From: JBBECE01 sp964574935
GTDB lineage: Bacteria; Pseudomonadota; Alphaproteobacteria; Rhizobiales; Devosiaceae
Reading direction: 5' to 3'
NCBI GenBank assembly: GCA_964574935.1
Contig: CAZNOZ010000014.1
Span: forward strand, 1 to 64,000
Length of the DNA: 64,000 nt
Of the stretch, positions 1 through 8,679 are shown piece after piece (within the stretch, counting starts at the first letter, position 1; each line of letters starts with the position of its first letter). Position numbers and translations under genes: made by a program. The notes below the pieces were generated by a model, which worked only from the letters and a program-made list of their open reading frames with translations, ran no database searches and was not told the origin of the DNA.

Positions 1-316
1 GACCGTGACAGCGCTGACAATAGGTCTCGAAGGCCGCTTCTCCCTCGAGCGCCGCGCCTTCGAGCGTCGGCACCGCGACCGTCGCCAGCGGCGCCCGGCT
101 GCCGCCGGCGGGCTGGCTGGCGGACCAGATCCAGTACCCGGCGAGCCCGGCCGCCGCCGCCAGGACCGCGATGGCCGTCGGCCGGCGGATTTTGCTTCCG
201 TGCGCCCCGCGGTTCCCGGATGCCGCAGACGGCCGGGGCGGCGCCGGCCGGCTTGCGGCCCCCGATCCGCCGCCCTTTTTGCGCGACCTTGAGCGCCGGG
301 ATGGCCGCCGGCTCAT
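1..316 (-). CDS. Membrane-anchored c-type cytochrome, partial (3' end beyond window)
   Basis: This reading frame is open from an ATG at 316 to the window edge, so about 105 residues are visible. It starts with about 45 residues rich in Arg, Pro and Ser, then a hydrophobic anchor (TAIAVLAAAAGLAGYWIW). A linker leads to AFETYCQRCHG, a CxxCH haem c attachment site near residue 100. The protein is therefore probably anchored in the inner membrane with its haem domain in the periplasm. Its ATG overlaps the stop of the copper regulator (ATGA), so it is the third gene of the copA operon. A link to periplasmic copper or electron transfer is inferred. The long basic N-terminus is unusual, but no internal in-frame start lies before the anchor. 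Confidence 0.8.
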   Translation of the reverse strand, partial: MSRRPSRRSRSRKKGGGSGAASRPAPPRPSAASGNRGAHGSKIRRPTAIAVLAAAAGLAGYWIWSASQPAGGSRAPLATVAVPTLEGAALEGEAAFETYCQRCHG

Positions 317-708
317 GGCGCCGGACCCACGGCGATGTCCTCGAGGATCGGGCAGTCCGGGCGGTCGTCGCCATGACAGGCCTCCACGAGATGCTCCAGG
401 GTCCGCCTGAGCGAGACGAGGTCCGCGATCTTCGCGTCGATTTGCACGAGCTTGCCTTTGGCGATCCGCTTGACCTCGGCGCTGGTGCGATTGCGGTCCT
501 GGTAGAGCGCCAGCAGGCGCCGGCATTCCTCGACGGAAAACCCCAGGCTCCGCGCCCGCTTGAGGAATCTCAGCGTATGCACGTCGCTGGGGTCGTAGTC
601 CCGGTAGCCGTTGCCGCGCCGGTGCGGCCGCACCAGGCCGATTTCCTCGTAGAATCTCAGGGTCTTCGCATTGAGACCCGTTTGCCGCGCCGCCGTCCCG
701 ATGTTCAT
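313..708 (-). CDS. hmrR: MerR-family copper-responsive regulator (CueR/HmrR)
   Basis: 131 residues with the MerR layout: an N-terminal winged helix (NIGTAARQTGLNAKTLRFYE), a long dimerisation helix, and a C-terminal metal loop ACHGDDRPDCPIL. The two cysteines are separated by seven residues, as in Cu(I)-sensing CueR and HmrR. The family activates copper-export genes by untwisting a 19-bp promoter spacer, and exactly such a promoter lies upstream of copA at 3452-3482. The gene starts 31 nt after copA ends, so it is probably autoregulated through that promoter. Its stop overlaps the cytochrome c start. Silver or gold could also be sensed; the loop fits monovalent coinage metals. Confidence 0.93.
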   Translation of the reverse strand: MNIGTAARQTGLNAKTLRFYEEIGLVRPHRRGNGYRDYDPSDVHTLRFLKRARSLGFSVEECRRLLALYQDRNRTSAEVKRIAKGKLVQIDAKIADLVSLRRTLEHLVEACHGDDRPDCPILEDIAVGPAP

Positions 709-739
709 CGCCCCACTCCCGCGCCTCTTCCTGCCGCCC

Positions 740-3409
740 TCACAGCTTCACGCCTCTGAGCCTGAGCGAATTTCCGATCACCGAGACCGACGAAAAGCTC
801 ATCGCCGCCGCCGCGATCATCGGCGACAGCAAGACCCCGATCAGCGGGAACAGCACTCCGGCCGCGATCGGCACCCCCAACGCATTGTAGATGAACGCAA
901 AAAAGAGGTTCTGGCGGATGTTGCGCATGGTCGCCCGGGCCAGCCGCCGGGCCCTGACGATGCCGGCGATGTCGCCCTTGAGCAGCGTGATGCCGGCGCT
1001 CTCGACCGCGACGTCCGCCCCGGTCCCCATCGCGATGCCGACATCGGCGGCGGCCAGCGCCGGCGCGTCGTTGACCCCGTCCCCGGCCATCGCCACCCGC
1101 GCGCCGTCGGCCTTGAACTCCTCGACCAGCCGCGCCTTGTCTTCGGGGCTGACCCCGGCCCGCACCTCTGAGATGCCGACTTCCCCGGCCACCGCCAGCG
1201 CCGTCGCTTCGTTGTCGCCGGTCGCCATCACCACCGTGATCCCGTCGGCCCTGAGCGCCTGCACGGCGTCGGCCGCCGCCGCCTTGATCGGGTCGGCGAC
1301 CGCGATCAGCCCCGCCGGCGCCCCGTCGATGGCCACATACATCACCGTCCTGCCCTCGGACCTGAGCGCCTCGGCCTGGTCGTCGAGGGCGGGGTTGGCG
1401 AGCCCCTCGGCCGCCGTCATCGCCGCGTTGCCGAGAACCACCGTGCTTTCTCCGACCTTGCCGGAAACGCCCATGCCGACCCGGGCGGCGAAATCCGTCA
1501 CCGGCTCGAGCTTGAGCCCCTTGGCCTCGGCCGCGCCCACGATCGCCTCGGCCAGCGGATGCTCGGAGCCGCGCTCGAGCCCCGCCGCCAGCCCCAGCAG
1601 CCGATCCTGGTCGAGCCCGTCGACCGGCACCAGATCGGTGACCTCGGGCCGCCCCGCGGTCAGCGTGCCGGTCTTGTCGACGATCAGCGTGTCCACCGCG
1701 GCGAAGCGCTCCAGCGCCTCAGCGTCGCGGATCAGCACCCCGGCCTGCGCCCCGCGCCCGGTCGCCGTCATGATCGACATCGGGGTCGCCAGTCCCAGCG
1801 CGCACGGGCAGGCGATGATAAGAACCGAAACCGCCGCCACGGTCGCATAGACCATCGCCGGCGCCGGCCCCCAGATCGCCCACACCCCGAACGCGACGAG
1901 CGCCGACAACACCACCGCCGGCACGAAAACCGAGGAGACACGGTCCGCCAGCCCCTGGATTGGCGCCCGGCTGCGCTGCGCCTTCGCGACCATCTCGACG
2001 ATATGGCTGAGCATGGTGTCGGCGCCGACCCGCTCGGCGCGCATCACCAGGGTCCCGACCTTGTTCAGCGTCCCACCGGTGAGCCAGTCGCCGGGAGATT
2101 TTTCGACCGGCACCGGCTCGCCGGTGATCAAGGATTCGTCGACCGACGAATGCCCGTCGATCGCCTCGCCATCGACCGGCACCGCGTCTCCGGGCCTGAC
2201 CCGCAGCTTGTCGCCGGCGATGACTTCGGCCAGCGGCACGTCGCGCTCGGTGCCGTCCGCCTCGACCCGCCGCGCCGTCTTCGGCGCCAGATCCAGGAGC
2301 GCCCGGATCGCCGAACCGGTGCGCGCGCGGGCCCTGAGTTCGAGCACCTGGCCGACGAAAACCAGCGTCACGATCACCGCGGCGGCCTCGAAATAGACCG
2401 CCACCGCCCCGCTTTGCGTGCGGAAGGCCAGCGGAAACAGCCCCGGCAGCACCGTCGCCACGGCGGAGTAGACATACGCCGTCCCCACCCCCAGCCCGAT
2501 CAGCGTCCACATGTTCGGGCTCGCGTTTCTGAGCGAATCGAACGCCCGGCGGAAAAACGGCGCCGCCGCCCACAGCACCACCGGGGTCGCCAACGCGAAT
2601 TCCAGCCAGCCGGAGAGCGGCTCGCCGATCAGCGCCCGGGTCGGCAGCCCGACGAGCGGGCCCATCGTGATCACCAGCAGCGGCACCGAAAAGATCGCGG
2701 AGACCCAGAGCCGGCGGGTGAAGTCCACAAGCTCCGGATTGGGCCCCTCGTCCGCCGCCGGCACCCCCATCGGCTCCAGCGCCATGCCGCAGATCGGGCA
2801 CGCCCCCGGCCCGTCGCGGATAATCTCGGGATGCATCGGGCAGGTCCATTTGGTGCCGGCCGGCGCCGGCGGTGACGGTGCCTGCTCGTCCGTCTGCAGA
2901 TACTCCCGCGGCGCCGCTTCGAACTTCTTCAGGCACCCTTGCGAACAGAAATAGTAGGTGTGCCCCTCCCAATGCGAGACGAACCGGGCGCTCGCCCGGT
3001 CGACCTGCATCCCGCAAACCGGGTCGATGGCGGTCACATACCGCTCCGGCTGGTCGATGAAGCGCTGCCGGCACCCTTCCGAACAGAAATAATACACGCG
3101 CCCCTCGTGGCGCACCGAGGAGAAGGAGTTTTCCGGGTCGACCAGCATCGCGCACACCGGGTCGCGGGTGACGGTTTCGGCCCTGGCCTGCGCCGCCCCG
3201 CCATCGTCGTGATCGGCGGGCGCGTCGCTCCCGTGATCGTGCCCGGGATGGTCGTGGTGTTCGTGATCATCGTGAGCGTGATCGTGGTGTTCGTGATCTT
3301 GGTGAGCGTGGTCTTGGTGAGCGTGGTCTTGGTGAGCGTGCCCGTCGGGGTCCTGGCGCTCGTCGCCGGCAGGCCCGTTCGTCGCGTCGGGGGTCGATTT
3401 GCGCTGCAT
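740..3409 (-). CDS. copA: Cu(+)-exporting P1B-type ATPase with His-rich tail, two YHS domains and HMBD
   Basis: 889-residue inner-membrane pump that exports Cu(I) (possibly Ag(I)) using ATP. Residues 23-60 are a His/Asp-rich repeat. Two YHS domains follow (about 82-124 and 128-171; DPVCAM and DPVCGM with YYFCS), then a heavy-metal-binding domain (WTCPMHPEI...CPICGMALEP, 188-214). The pump core shows TGE at 429, the CPC metal site at 534-536, DKTGT with the phosphorylated Asp at 578, SEHP near 617 and GDGVND at 775. The usual CxxC HMA domain is absent, so the YHS/HMBD/His-rich region must do metal capture. The start follows a GGAGAG ribosome site and a CueR-type promoter. It is first in an operon with hmrR and a cytochrome c. 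Confidence 0.95.
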   Translation of the reverse strand: MQRKSTPDATNGPAGDERQDPDGHAHQDHAHQDHAHQDHEHHDHAHDDHEHHDHPGHDHGSDAPADHDDGGAAQARAETVTRDPVCAMLVDPENSFSSVRHEGRVYYFCSEGCRQRFIDQPERYVTAIDPVCGMQVDRASARFVSHWEGHTYYFCSQGCLKKFEAAPREYLQTDEQAPSPPAPAGTKWTCPMHPEIIRDGPGACPICGMALEPMGVPAADEGPNPELVDFTRRLWVSAIFSVPLLVITMGPLVGLPTRALIGEPLSGWLEFALATPVVLWAAAPFFRRAFDSLRNASPNMWTLIGLGVGTAYVYSAVATVLPGLFPLAFRTQSGAVAVYFEAAAVIVTLVFVGQVLELRARARTGSAIRALLDLAPKTARRVEADGTERDVPLAEVIAGDKLRVRPGDAVPVDGEAIDGHSSVDESLITGEPVPVEKSPGDWLTGGTLNKVGTLVMRAERVGADTMLSHIVEMVAKAQRSRAPIQGLADRVSSVFVPAVVLSALVAFGVWAIWGPAPAMVYATVAAVSVLIIACPCALGLATPMSIMTATGRGAQAGVLIRDAEALERFAAVDTLIVDKTGTLTAGRPEVTDLVPVDGLDQDRLLGLAAGLERGSEHPLAEAIVGAAEAKGLKLEPVTDFAARVGMGVSGKVGESTVVLGNAAMTAAEGLANPALDDQAEALRSEGRTVMYVAIDGAPAGLIAVADPIKAAAADAVQALRADGITVVMATGDNEATALAVAGEVGISEVRAGVSPEDKARLVEEFKADGARVAMAGDGVNDAPALAAADVGIAMGTGADVAVESAGITLLKGDIAGIVRARRLARATMRNIRQNLFFAFIYNALGVPIAAGVLFPLIGVLLSPMIAAAAMSFSSVSVIGNSLRLRGVKL
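3290..3345 (-). repeat. 15-bp tandem repeat coding the His-rich CopA tail
   Basis: Three near-identical copies of a 15-bp unit (gtcttggtgagcgtg on the + strand) encode repeated Asp-His-Ala-His-Gln. Degenerate His-Asp-His units flank them up to about 3240. The unit keeps the reading frame, so copy number can change by slippage without breaking the protein. Seen directly; a metal-buffering role is inferred. Confidence 0.75.
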
Positions 3410-3451
3410 CGGTGCTCTCCGCGGTGGTCGCGATGTTCATATGGGTGCACC

Positions 3452-3482
3452 AGCTTCAACCTTCCACAAACTGGAAGGTCAA
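3452..3482 (-). promoter_or_regulatory. CueR/HmrR-type copA promoter and operator
   Basis: On the minus strand, TTGACC (-35, 3482-3477) is followed by a 19-bp spacer and a weak -10 (GAAGCT, 3457-3452). The spacer holds the perfect dyad ACCTTCC-N7-GGAAGGT at 3459-3479, the standard CueR/HmrR box. The overlong 19-bp spacer is the hallmark of MerR-activated promoters. It lies about 45 bp upstream of the copA start. Confidence 0.9.
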
Positions 3483-3689
3483 GCCGAAGTTCTCTGCTGG
3501 CGCGCCCGAAGCGATCCCCGGCGCGGCCGGTTTGCGCCCCCGGCGCGTTAATCTTCTGTTAACCCGCCCTTAAACCAGCCACAATTAGTGTTGAGATCGG
3601 GGCTGGCAGCGCCCCCTCGGCCCGCGCCGCGCGTCGAGCATTGCCAGCTGGCAAAGACCGGGACAGTGGCTTCAGATCCGCGAGGCGGC

Positions 3690-5711
3690 ATGGATATCAG
3701 GCTGACCGCCGACGATCGCGTCGGCGCCGGCGACGGCCATCGCGCCCGCAAAGGCGCCAAAAAGCCGGCGCGCCCGGCGCGGGGCAAGTCGCGGCGCGGT
3801 GCCGCCCGCCGCCCCGGCGGGCCATTGCGGCTGATCGCGCGCCTCACCTACTGGGGCTTCATCCTGACCATCTGGGCCGGCGTCCTGGTGGTCGGGGTCG
3901 TCGCCTACTACGGGCTGCAGCTTCCTTCCTCGCAGAGCTGGGCGGTGCCCGATCGCCCCGCCAACATCCGCATCGTCGCCGCCGACGGGCGGCTCTTGTC
4001 CAATCGCGGCAAGATGGGCGGGGAGGCGGTCTCGATCCGCGAACTCCCCCACTACGTGCCCGCCGCGGTCATCGCCATAGAGGACCGCCGCTTCCAGGAT
4101 CATTTCGGCGTCGATCCGATCGGCATCCTGCGCGCCTTGATCAGCAACGCCCTGGCCGGCCACATCGTCGAGGGCGGCTCGACGATCACCCAGCAGGTTG
4201 CCAAGAACCTGTTTCTGACACCCGACCAGAACCTCGGCCGCAAGATTCAGGAGGCGCTCCTGGCCCTCTGGCTGGAGCAGACCTACACCAAGGCCGAAAT
4301 CCTCGAGCTTTATATCAACCGGGTCTATTTCGGCGCCGGCGCCTACGGCATCGAGGCCGCGGCCCAGCGCTATTTCGGCAAGTCGGCTCGCAATCTGTCC
4401 CTGGGCGAAGCGGCGATTCTCGCCGGCGTCCTGCAGGCCCCCTCGCGCCTGAGCCCCGACACCCATCCCGAGGCCGCCGCCGAGCGCGCCCGGCTGGTGC
4501 TGAACGCGATGGCCGAGGAGGGCTACATCTCCGATGCCGAGGCCGAAGCTGCCGCCATCGACCCCAACAAGCGCATCCGCACCCGCGTCGCCGGCGCCGA
4601 ATACTATGTCGCCGATTGGGTCGAGCAGCTCATGGCTTCCTATCTCGGAGAGGTCGACCAGGACGTTGTGGTCCACACCACAATCGACTGGGACCTGCAG
4701 AAGCAGGCCGAATTCGTCATCCGCGACACCATCATCCGTCAGGGCGAGGCCCGCAACTTCTCGCAGGGGGCACTGGTGGCCATGCAGCCCGACGGCACCA
4801 TACAGGCCATCGTCGGGGGCACCGATTATTCGCAGTCCCAATACAACCGCGCCATCACCGCCCGCCGCCAGATGGGCTCGGCCTTCAAGCCGATCGTCTA
4901 TCTGACCGCGATCGAGGCGGGGCTCACCCCCGACACCGTCGTCGAGGACACCCCCTTCGACTACAACGGCTGGTCGCCGGAGAACTTCAACGGCGAGTTT
5001 CACGGCCGCGTCGCCCTGCGCGACGCGCTGGCCAATTCCCTCAACGTCGTCGCCGCCAAGCTGTGCATCCAGCTCGGGCCCGCGAACGTCGTCTCCACCG
5101 CCTACCGGCTGGGGATCTCGAGCCACCTCGACCCGGTCCCCTCGATCGCGTTGGGGACCGCCGAGATATCGCTGCTCGATCTGACCTCCGCCTACGCGCC
5201 GTTCGCCAATGGCGGGGTCGGGATCATCGCCCATGTCATCTCCCGCATCGAGACCGCCGACGGCGAGGTGCTGTACGACCACATCCCGGCCGGGCCCGGC
5301 CGCGTGATCTCCGAACACAATGTCGAGGTGATGAACCAGATGCTTTCCTACGCCGTCGAGACCGGCACCGGAAAGCGCGCCAGGCTCGGCGACTGGCCGA
5401 TCGCCGGCAAGACCGGGACCACCCAGGATTTCCGCGACGCGGTGTTCATCGGCTATTCGGCCCGCATGGTCACCGGCGTGTGGCTGGGCAACGACGACAA
5501 TTCCCCGATGCAAAGCGTCGGCGGCGGCTCGTTCCCCGCCGAAATCTGGACCGAGTTCATGAACAAGGCCCACGAAGGGCTGCCCGTGGCCGCCCTGCCG
5601 GGCGTCAATTCACGCTTCGCGCAGCCACCGCCGACCGCCGAAGACACCGCCGCCCCGCCCCGCCGGCGCAATATCGGCGACTTCCTGCGCGACCTGTTCG
5701 GCGGCAACTGA
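3690..5711 (+). CDS. mrcA: Penicillin-binding protein 1A, class A (glycosyltransferase/transpeptidase)
   Basis: 673 residues from the ATG at 3690. The protein is a bifunctional peptidoglycan synthase anchored in the inner membrane. A basic cytosolic tail is followed by one membrane helix (about 53-75). The GT51 domain has catalytic Glu131 in EDRRFQDHFG, then GGSTITQQVAKNLF and ELYINRVYFGAGAYG. The transpeptidase domain has SxxK as S397-AFK, SxN as S450-LN, and K574-TGT. The frame stays open upstream to a GTG at 3588. I chose 3690 because a GAGG lies just before it and the preceding residues look non-coding. It is a single gene, convergent with the metalloprotease gene 10 bp downstream. Confidence 0.93.
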   Translation: MDIRLTADDRVGAGDGHRARKGAKKPARPARGKSRRGAARRPGGPLRLIARLTYWGFILTIWAGVLVVGVVAYYGLQLPSSQSWAVPDRPANIRIVAADGRLLSNRGKMGGEAVSIRELPHYVPAAVIAIEDRRFQDHFGVDPIGILRALISNALAGHIVEGGSTITQQVAKNLFLTPDQNLGRKIQEALLALWLEQTYTKAEILELYINRVYFGAGAYGIEAAAQRYFGKSARNLSLGEAAILAGVLQAPSRLSPDTHPEAAAERARLVLNAMAEEGYISDAEAEAAAIDPNKRIRTRVAGAEYYVADWVEQLMASYLGEVDQDVVVHTTIDWDLQKQAEFVIRDTIIRQGEARNFSQGALVAMQPDGTIQAIVGGTDYSQSQYNRAITARRQMGSAFKPIVYLTAIEAGLTPDTVVEDTPFDYNGWSPENFNGEFHGRVALRDALANSLNVVAAKLCIQLGPANVVSTAYRLGISSHLDPVPSIALGTAEISLLDLTSAYAPFANGGVGIIAHVISRIETADGEVLYDHIPAGPGRVISEHNVEVMNQMLSYAVETGTGKRARLGDWPIAGKTGTTQDFRDAVFIGYSARMVTGVWLGNDDNSPMQSVGGGSFPAEIWTEFMNKAHEGLPVAALPGVNSRFAQPPPTAEDTAAPPRRRNIGDFLRDLFGGN

Positions 5712-5721
5712 GCCCCGGCGC

Positions 5722-6450
5722 CTAGCCGCCATAGGCGTGCAGCGCCCGCCCGTTGGCCTTCAGCCACCCCCGGCCGCGCTCCATCTCGGGCAGGGTCCGC
5801 CCGAGCGTCGCCCAGAACGAGGGCGAATGGTTCATCTCGATCAGATGCGCCACCTCGTGGGCCGCCACATAGTCGAGCACGAAGTCAGGCGCCAGCACCA
5901 GCCGCCAGTTGAAACTGAGCCCTCCGGTGCTCGAGCACGACCCCCAGCGGCTCGACTGGTCGCGCACCGTGATGCCGGCGGGCGTCACCTCCAGCCGCCC
6001 GGCATGGACCGCGACCGCCCCTGCCAGGTCCGATCTCGCCTGTTTCCTGAGCCACTGGGTCAGCCGCGCCGCCAGCCGCGCCTCGCCGCCGCCCACCTCA
6101 AGCGCCGGCCCGGCCCCCACCCGCACCCCGCCTCGTGCCTCGCCGGTCGCCACGATCCGGTGCGTGACCCCGCGCAGGGGGATCTCCGCCCCGTCCGCGA
6201 ACGGCACCGCCGGCGGTTGCACGGCCAGCCGGCCGCCCAGCCAGTCGCGCTGCCGATCGAGGAACGCTTCGGCCTCCCGCCATCGCCCGCCCGCCGGTAC
6301 CGTCAGCACCGGCCCGCGCCGTATCTCGACCGTCAGCCGGTAGTGCCGCGCCCGCCGCGACTGCCTGACCGCGATTTCGACCGGGGCGCCGTCGATCTCC
6401 AGGCTCGTCGAATCCGGCAAGCGCGGGCGGGCAAATGGGGTGCGGCGCAT
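5722..6450 (-). CDS. YgjP-like M48-type metallopeptidase (DUF45/SprT-like)
   Basis: 242 residues. The C-terminal half carries the zinc peptidase motif HEVAHL (HExxH) followed by the NHSPSFW segment that supplies the third ligand. DQSSRWGSCSSTGGLSFNWRL, split here by the family's conserved RWGSCS core, is typical of the YgjP/DUF45 group of soluble cytosolic proteins. The physiological substrate of this family is not settled. It sits about 150 bp downstream of a clear terminator, so it probably has its own promoter. There is no signal peptide. Confidence 0.85.
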   Translation of the reverse strand: MRRTPFARPRLPDSTSLEIDGAPVEIAVRQSRRARHYRLTVEIRRGPVLTVPAGGRWREAEAFLDRQRDWLGGRLAVQPPAVPFADGAEIPLRGVTHRIVATGEARGGVRVGAGPALEVGGGEARLAARLTQWLRKQARSDLAGAVAVHAGRLEVTPAGITVRDQSSRWGSCSSTGGLSFNWRLVLAPDFVLDYVAAHEVAHLIEMNHSPSFWATLGRTLPEMERGRGWLKANGRALHAYGG

Positions 6451-6521
6451 CGGCAGGAACGGGCTGGTTCGTTGATTCGGGGGAGGCCATTATGCCCGCC
6501 CCGGCCAGGGCGCGCGGCAAC

Positions 6522-6551
6522 AAAAAAGCCGGGCCAACACAAAGGCCCGGC
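6522..6551 (-). terminator. Rho-independent terminator after the DUF2852 gene
   Basis: Read on the minus strand: GCCGGGCC, an 8-nt loop, GGCCCGGC, then TTTTTT (6527-6522). The stem is 8 bp, perfect and all G/C. It lies 55 bp after the stop of the gene at 6607-7053. Confidence 0.9.
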
Positions 6552-6606
6552 ATGCGTTTCGGCCGGCGCCGGCCGCAACCGGCGCCGGATTTTCGGGCGC
6601 CAGAGG

Positions 6607-7053
6607 CTAGTCCTCGTCGTCCCGGTGCTTCTTGTCGCGCCGGTCGGTGTCGCCACGCCGCGATTCGCGCTCGGCCATGAACCGGTCGAACTCTTCCCGG
6701 TCGCGGGCCATCTGCAGATTGTGCAGGAAGTCGGCGAATTCCTCGCGTTCCCCCTCCAGGCGCCGGCGCTCCTCATCGAGGCGCTGGAGTTCGGCTTCCC
6801 GGTACTCGTCGAAGGCCCGGTTGCCGGTCGCCCCGTGGCGGTGGCGGTAGCGCGCCTTGTATCTGCGGTCACGCGCCCACGAACGCTGGCGGTTCACCCA
6901 GTCCTCGGCCCGTTCGGCCGAGCCGCCGAAGCACTCGCCCCACAGGATGTAGGCGAGCACCGCCAGGCCCAGCGGCCACCAGATGATAAACCCGAGAACC
7001 ATCAACCCGATGGAAATCGGGGACCAGCGGGGTTTGACGATAGCTGTGGTCAT
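6607..7053 (-). CDS. DUF2852 small membrane protein
   Basis: 148 residues. A short N-terminus (MTTAIVKPRWSP) leads into one or two membrane segments (ISIGLMVLGFIIWWPLGLAVLAYILW, given here as its two halves ISIGLMVLGFII and GLAVLAYILW). The rest is a long, highly charged, probably coiled-coil tail rich in Arg, Glu and Asp. The family is common in alphaproteobacteria and has no known function. I chose the ATG at 7053 because a good AGGTGAGGGAC site precedes it; the frame extends upstream to 7155. It is monocistronic, ending at the terminator at 6522-6551. Confidence 0.85.
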   Translation of the reverse strand: MTTAIVKPRWSPISIGLMVLGFIIWWPLGLAVLAYILWGECFGGSAERAEDWVNRQRSWARDRRYKARYRHRHGATGNRAFDEYREAELQRLDEERRRLEGEREEFADFLHNLQMARDREEFDRFMAERESRRGDTDRRDKKHRDDED

Positions 7054-7314
7054 GTCCCTCACCTTTGTTGTCAACGACCATTCCGATTTGGGCGCCCCCC
7101 GCCCCGCTTCAAGGCGCAAAATCGACTTTCGGGGCCTTGAATTTTTGGGGCGCAATCCCCATCAGCGCGGGATTCTCGCGCCGCTAGGCGCTATCAATGG
7201 CCCCCCGAACCCCACCAGAACATCCACGAAGGATCGCCGAAAACCCCACGAATACCCCGCGAATATGCCGCGGGTGTCGCCGGAAGCAGCCCCGAACATG
7301 CCCGAAGACCGCAA

Positions 7315-8628
7315 ATGACCGCCGAAACCCCGCTTGCCGAGGTGTCCCACAACCGGCTGAGGCTCGAAACCCTCATTCGCCTGCGCTGGATGGCGGTCGG
7401 CGGCCAGTCCATCGCCGTGCTGCTGGTGAGCGTCGGGTTCGCCTACGATCTGCCGCTTTTCTGGTGCTTTGCGCTGATCGCCCTGTCGGCGCTTCTCAAC
7501 GTCTTTCTGGTGCTGAGGTATCCCACCACGCAGCGCCTGCGGTCGGAGACCGCCGCGGCGCAGCTCGCCTACGACATCCTGCAACTGGCGGGGCTGCTCT
7601 ATCTGACCGGCGGCCTCGCCAATCCCTTCGCGATTTTGTTCCTGGCCCCGGTTTCGGTCGCCGCCACCACGCTGCCGCAACGCCCCACGCTGGCGCTCAG
7701 CGCCCTGGTCATCGCGGTGGCGACGGCGCTCGCCTGGTTTCACATGCCGCTGCCCTGGGATCCCCGGCAGCCCCTCGAAATCGACCCCTTGTATGTCGCC
7801 GGCGTCTGGGTGGGCCTGACCTTCGGGGTCGGGTTCATCACCGTCTACACCTACCGGGTGGCCCACGAGGCCCGGCAGCTCTCCGACGCCCTGGCCGCCA
7901 CCGAGTTGATGCTCTCCCGCGAGCAGCACATCTCCGCACTCGACGGGCTGGCCGCCGCCGCCGCCCACGAGCTCGGCACCCCGCTCGCCACCATCGCCAC
8001 CACCGCCCACGAGCTGCAGTCCGATACCGCCGATCCCGCGACGCTGCGCGAGGATATCGATCTGATCGCCGAGCAGGTGGCGCGCTGCCGGGCCATCCTG
8101 GGCAAGTTGCGCAGTCTCGACGACGGCTCGCCCGACCCCTTCTCGGTGAGCGGCCTCGGGGACCTGCTGGCCGAGGCGGCGGCCCCGCATCGCGACTTCG
8201 GCGTCGCCATCGAAATCGAGGGCGCCGCCGAGGGGCCCGAGCCGCAAATCCGGCGCACCGCCGTTCTCACCTACGGGCTCGGCAATCTCATCGAAAACGC
8301 CGTCGACCACGCCACCGCCCATGTGCGCATTTCCCACCGCTCCACCGACCGCGACATCCTGATCGAAATCCGCGACGACGGGCCCGGCTTTCCCCCCGAC
8401 CTGCTGGCCCGCATCGGCGAGCCGTATCTGACCGCCCGGTCGCGGCCGGGTGCCGCCGCTTCGCCCGACGGTTCGGAGGGCTTGGGGCTGGGGCTGGGGA
8501 TTTTCATCGCCAAGACGCTTCTGGAGCGCTCCGGCGCTTCGCTCGGCTTCGAAAATACTGCCGGCGGCGCCCTGGTTACCGTCGCCTGGCCGCGGCGGCG
8601 GCTCGACGCCGGCACCGGAGGGCTTTGA
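7315..8628 (+). CDS. regB: Redox-sensing histidine kinase RegB/PrrB/ActS
   Basis: 437 residues. About six membrane helices (residues 25-180) contain the ubiquinone-contact heptapeptide GGLANPF at 99-105. The H-box AAAAHELGTPLATI follows, with the phosphorylated His218. The redox-active Cys258 lies in ARCRA. Then come the N-box (NLIENAVDHA), DDGPGF and GLGLGLGIFIAKTLL. RegB kinases monitor the quinone pool and phosphorylate RegA, controlling respiration, carbon and nitrogen genes. The partner RegA begins 51 nt downstream on the same strand. Confidence 0.95.
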   Translation: MTAETPLAEVSHNRLRLETLIRLRWMAVGGQSIAVLLVSVGFAYDLPLFWCFALIALSALLNVFLVLRYPTTQRLRSETAAAQLAYDILQLAGLLYLTGGLANPFAILFLAPVSVAATTLPQRPTLALSALVIAVATALAWFHMPLPWDPRQPLEIDPLYVAGVWVGLTFGVGFITVYTYRVAHEARQLSDALAATELMLSREQHISALDGLAAAAAHELGTPLATIATTAHELQSDTADPATLREDIDLIAEQVARCRAILGKLRSLDDGSPDPFSVSGLGDLLAEAAAPHRDFGVAIEIEGAAEGPEPQIRRTAVLTYGLGNLIENAVDHATAHVRISHRSTDRDILIEIRDDGPGFPPDLLARIGEPYLTARSRPGAAASPDGSEGLGLGLGIFIAKTLLERSGASLGFENTAGGALVTVAWPRRRLDAGTGGL

Positions 8629-8679
8629 CAGCCCACCGAACCCTCGCTTATGGGTAGCCGCGATCGTCGGGGTGGGAAG

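Noticed and set aside
3240..3345. Short regular repeats resembling a CRISPR array
   Set aside because: Units are contiguous, without unique spacers, and encode a His-rich protein tail.
3672..5573. A 633-codon open frame antisense to the PBP1A gene
   Set aside because: PBP1A carries all catalytic motifs on the other strand. The antisense frame has no family features and arises from GC-rich third positions.
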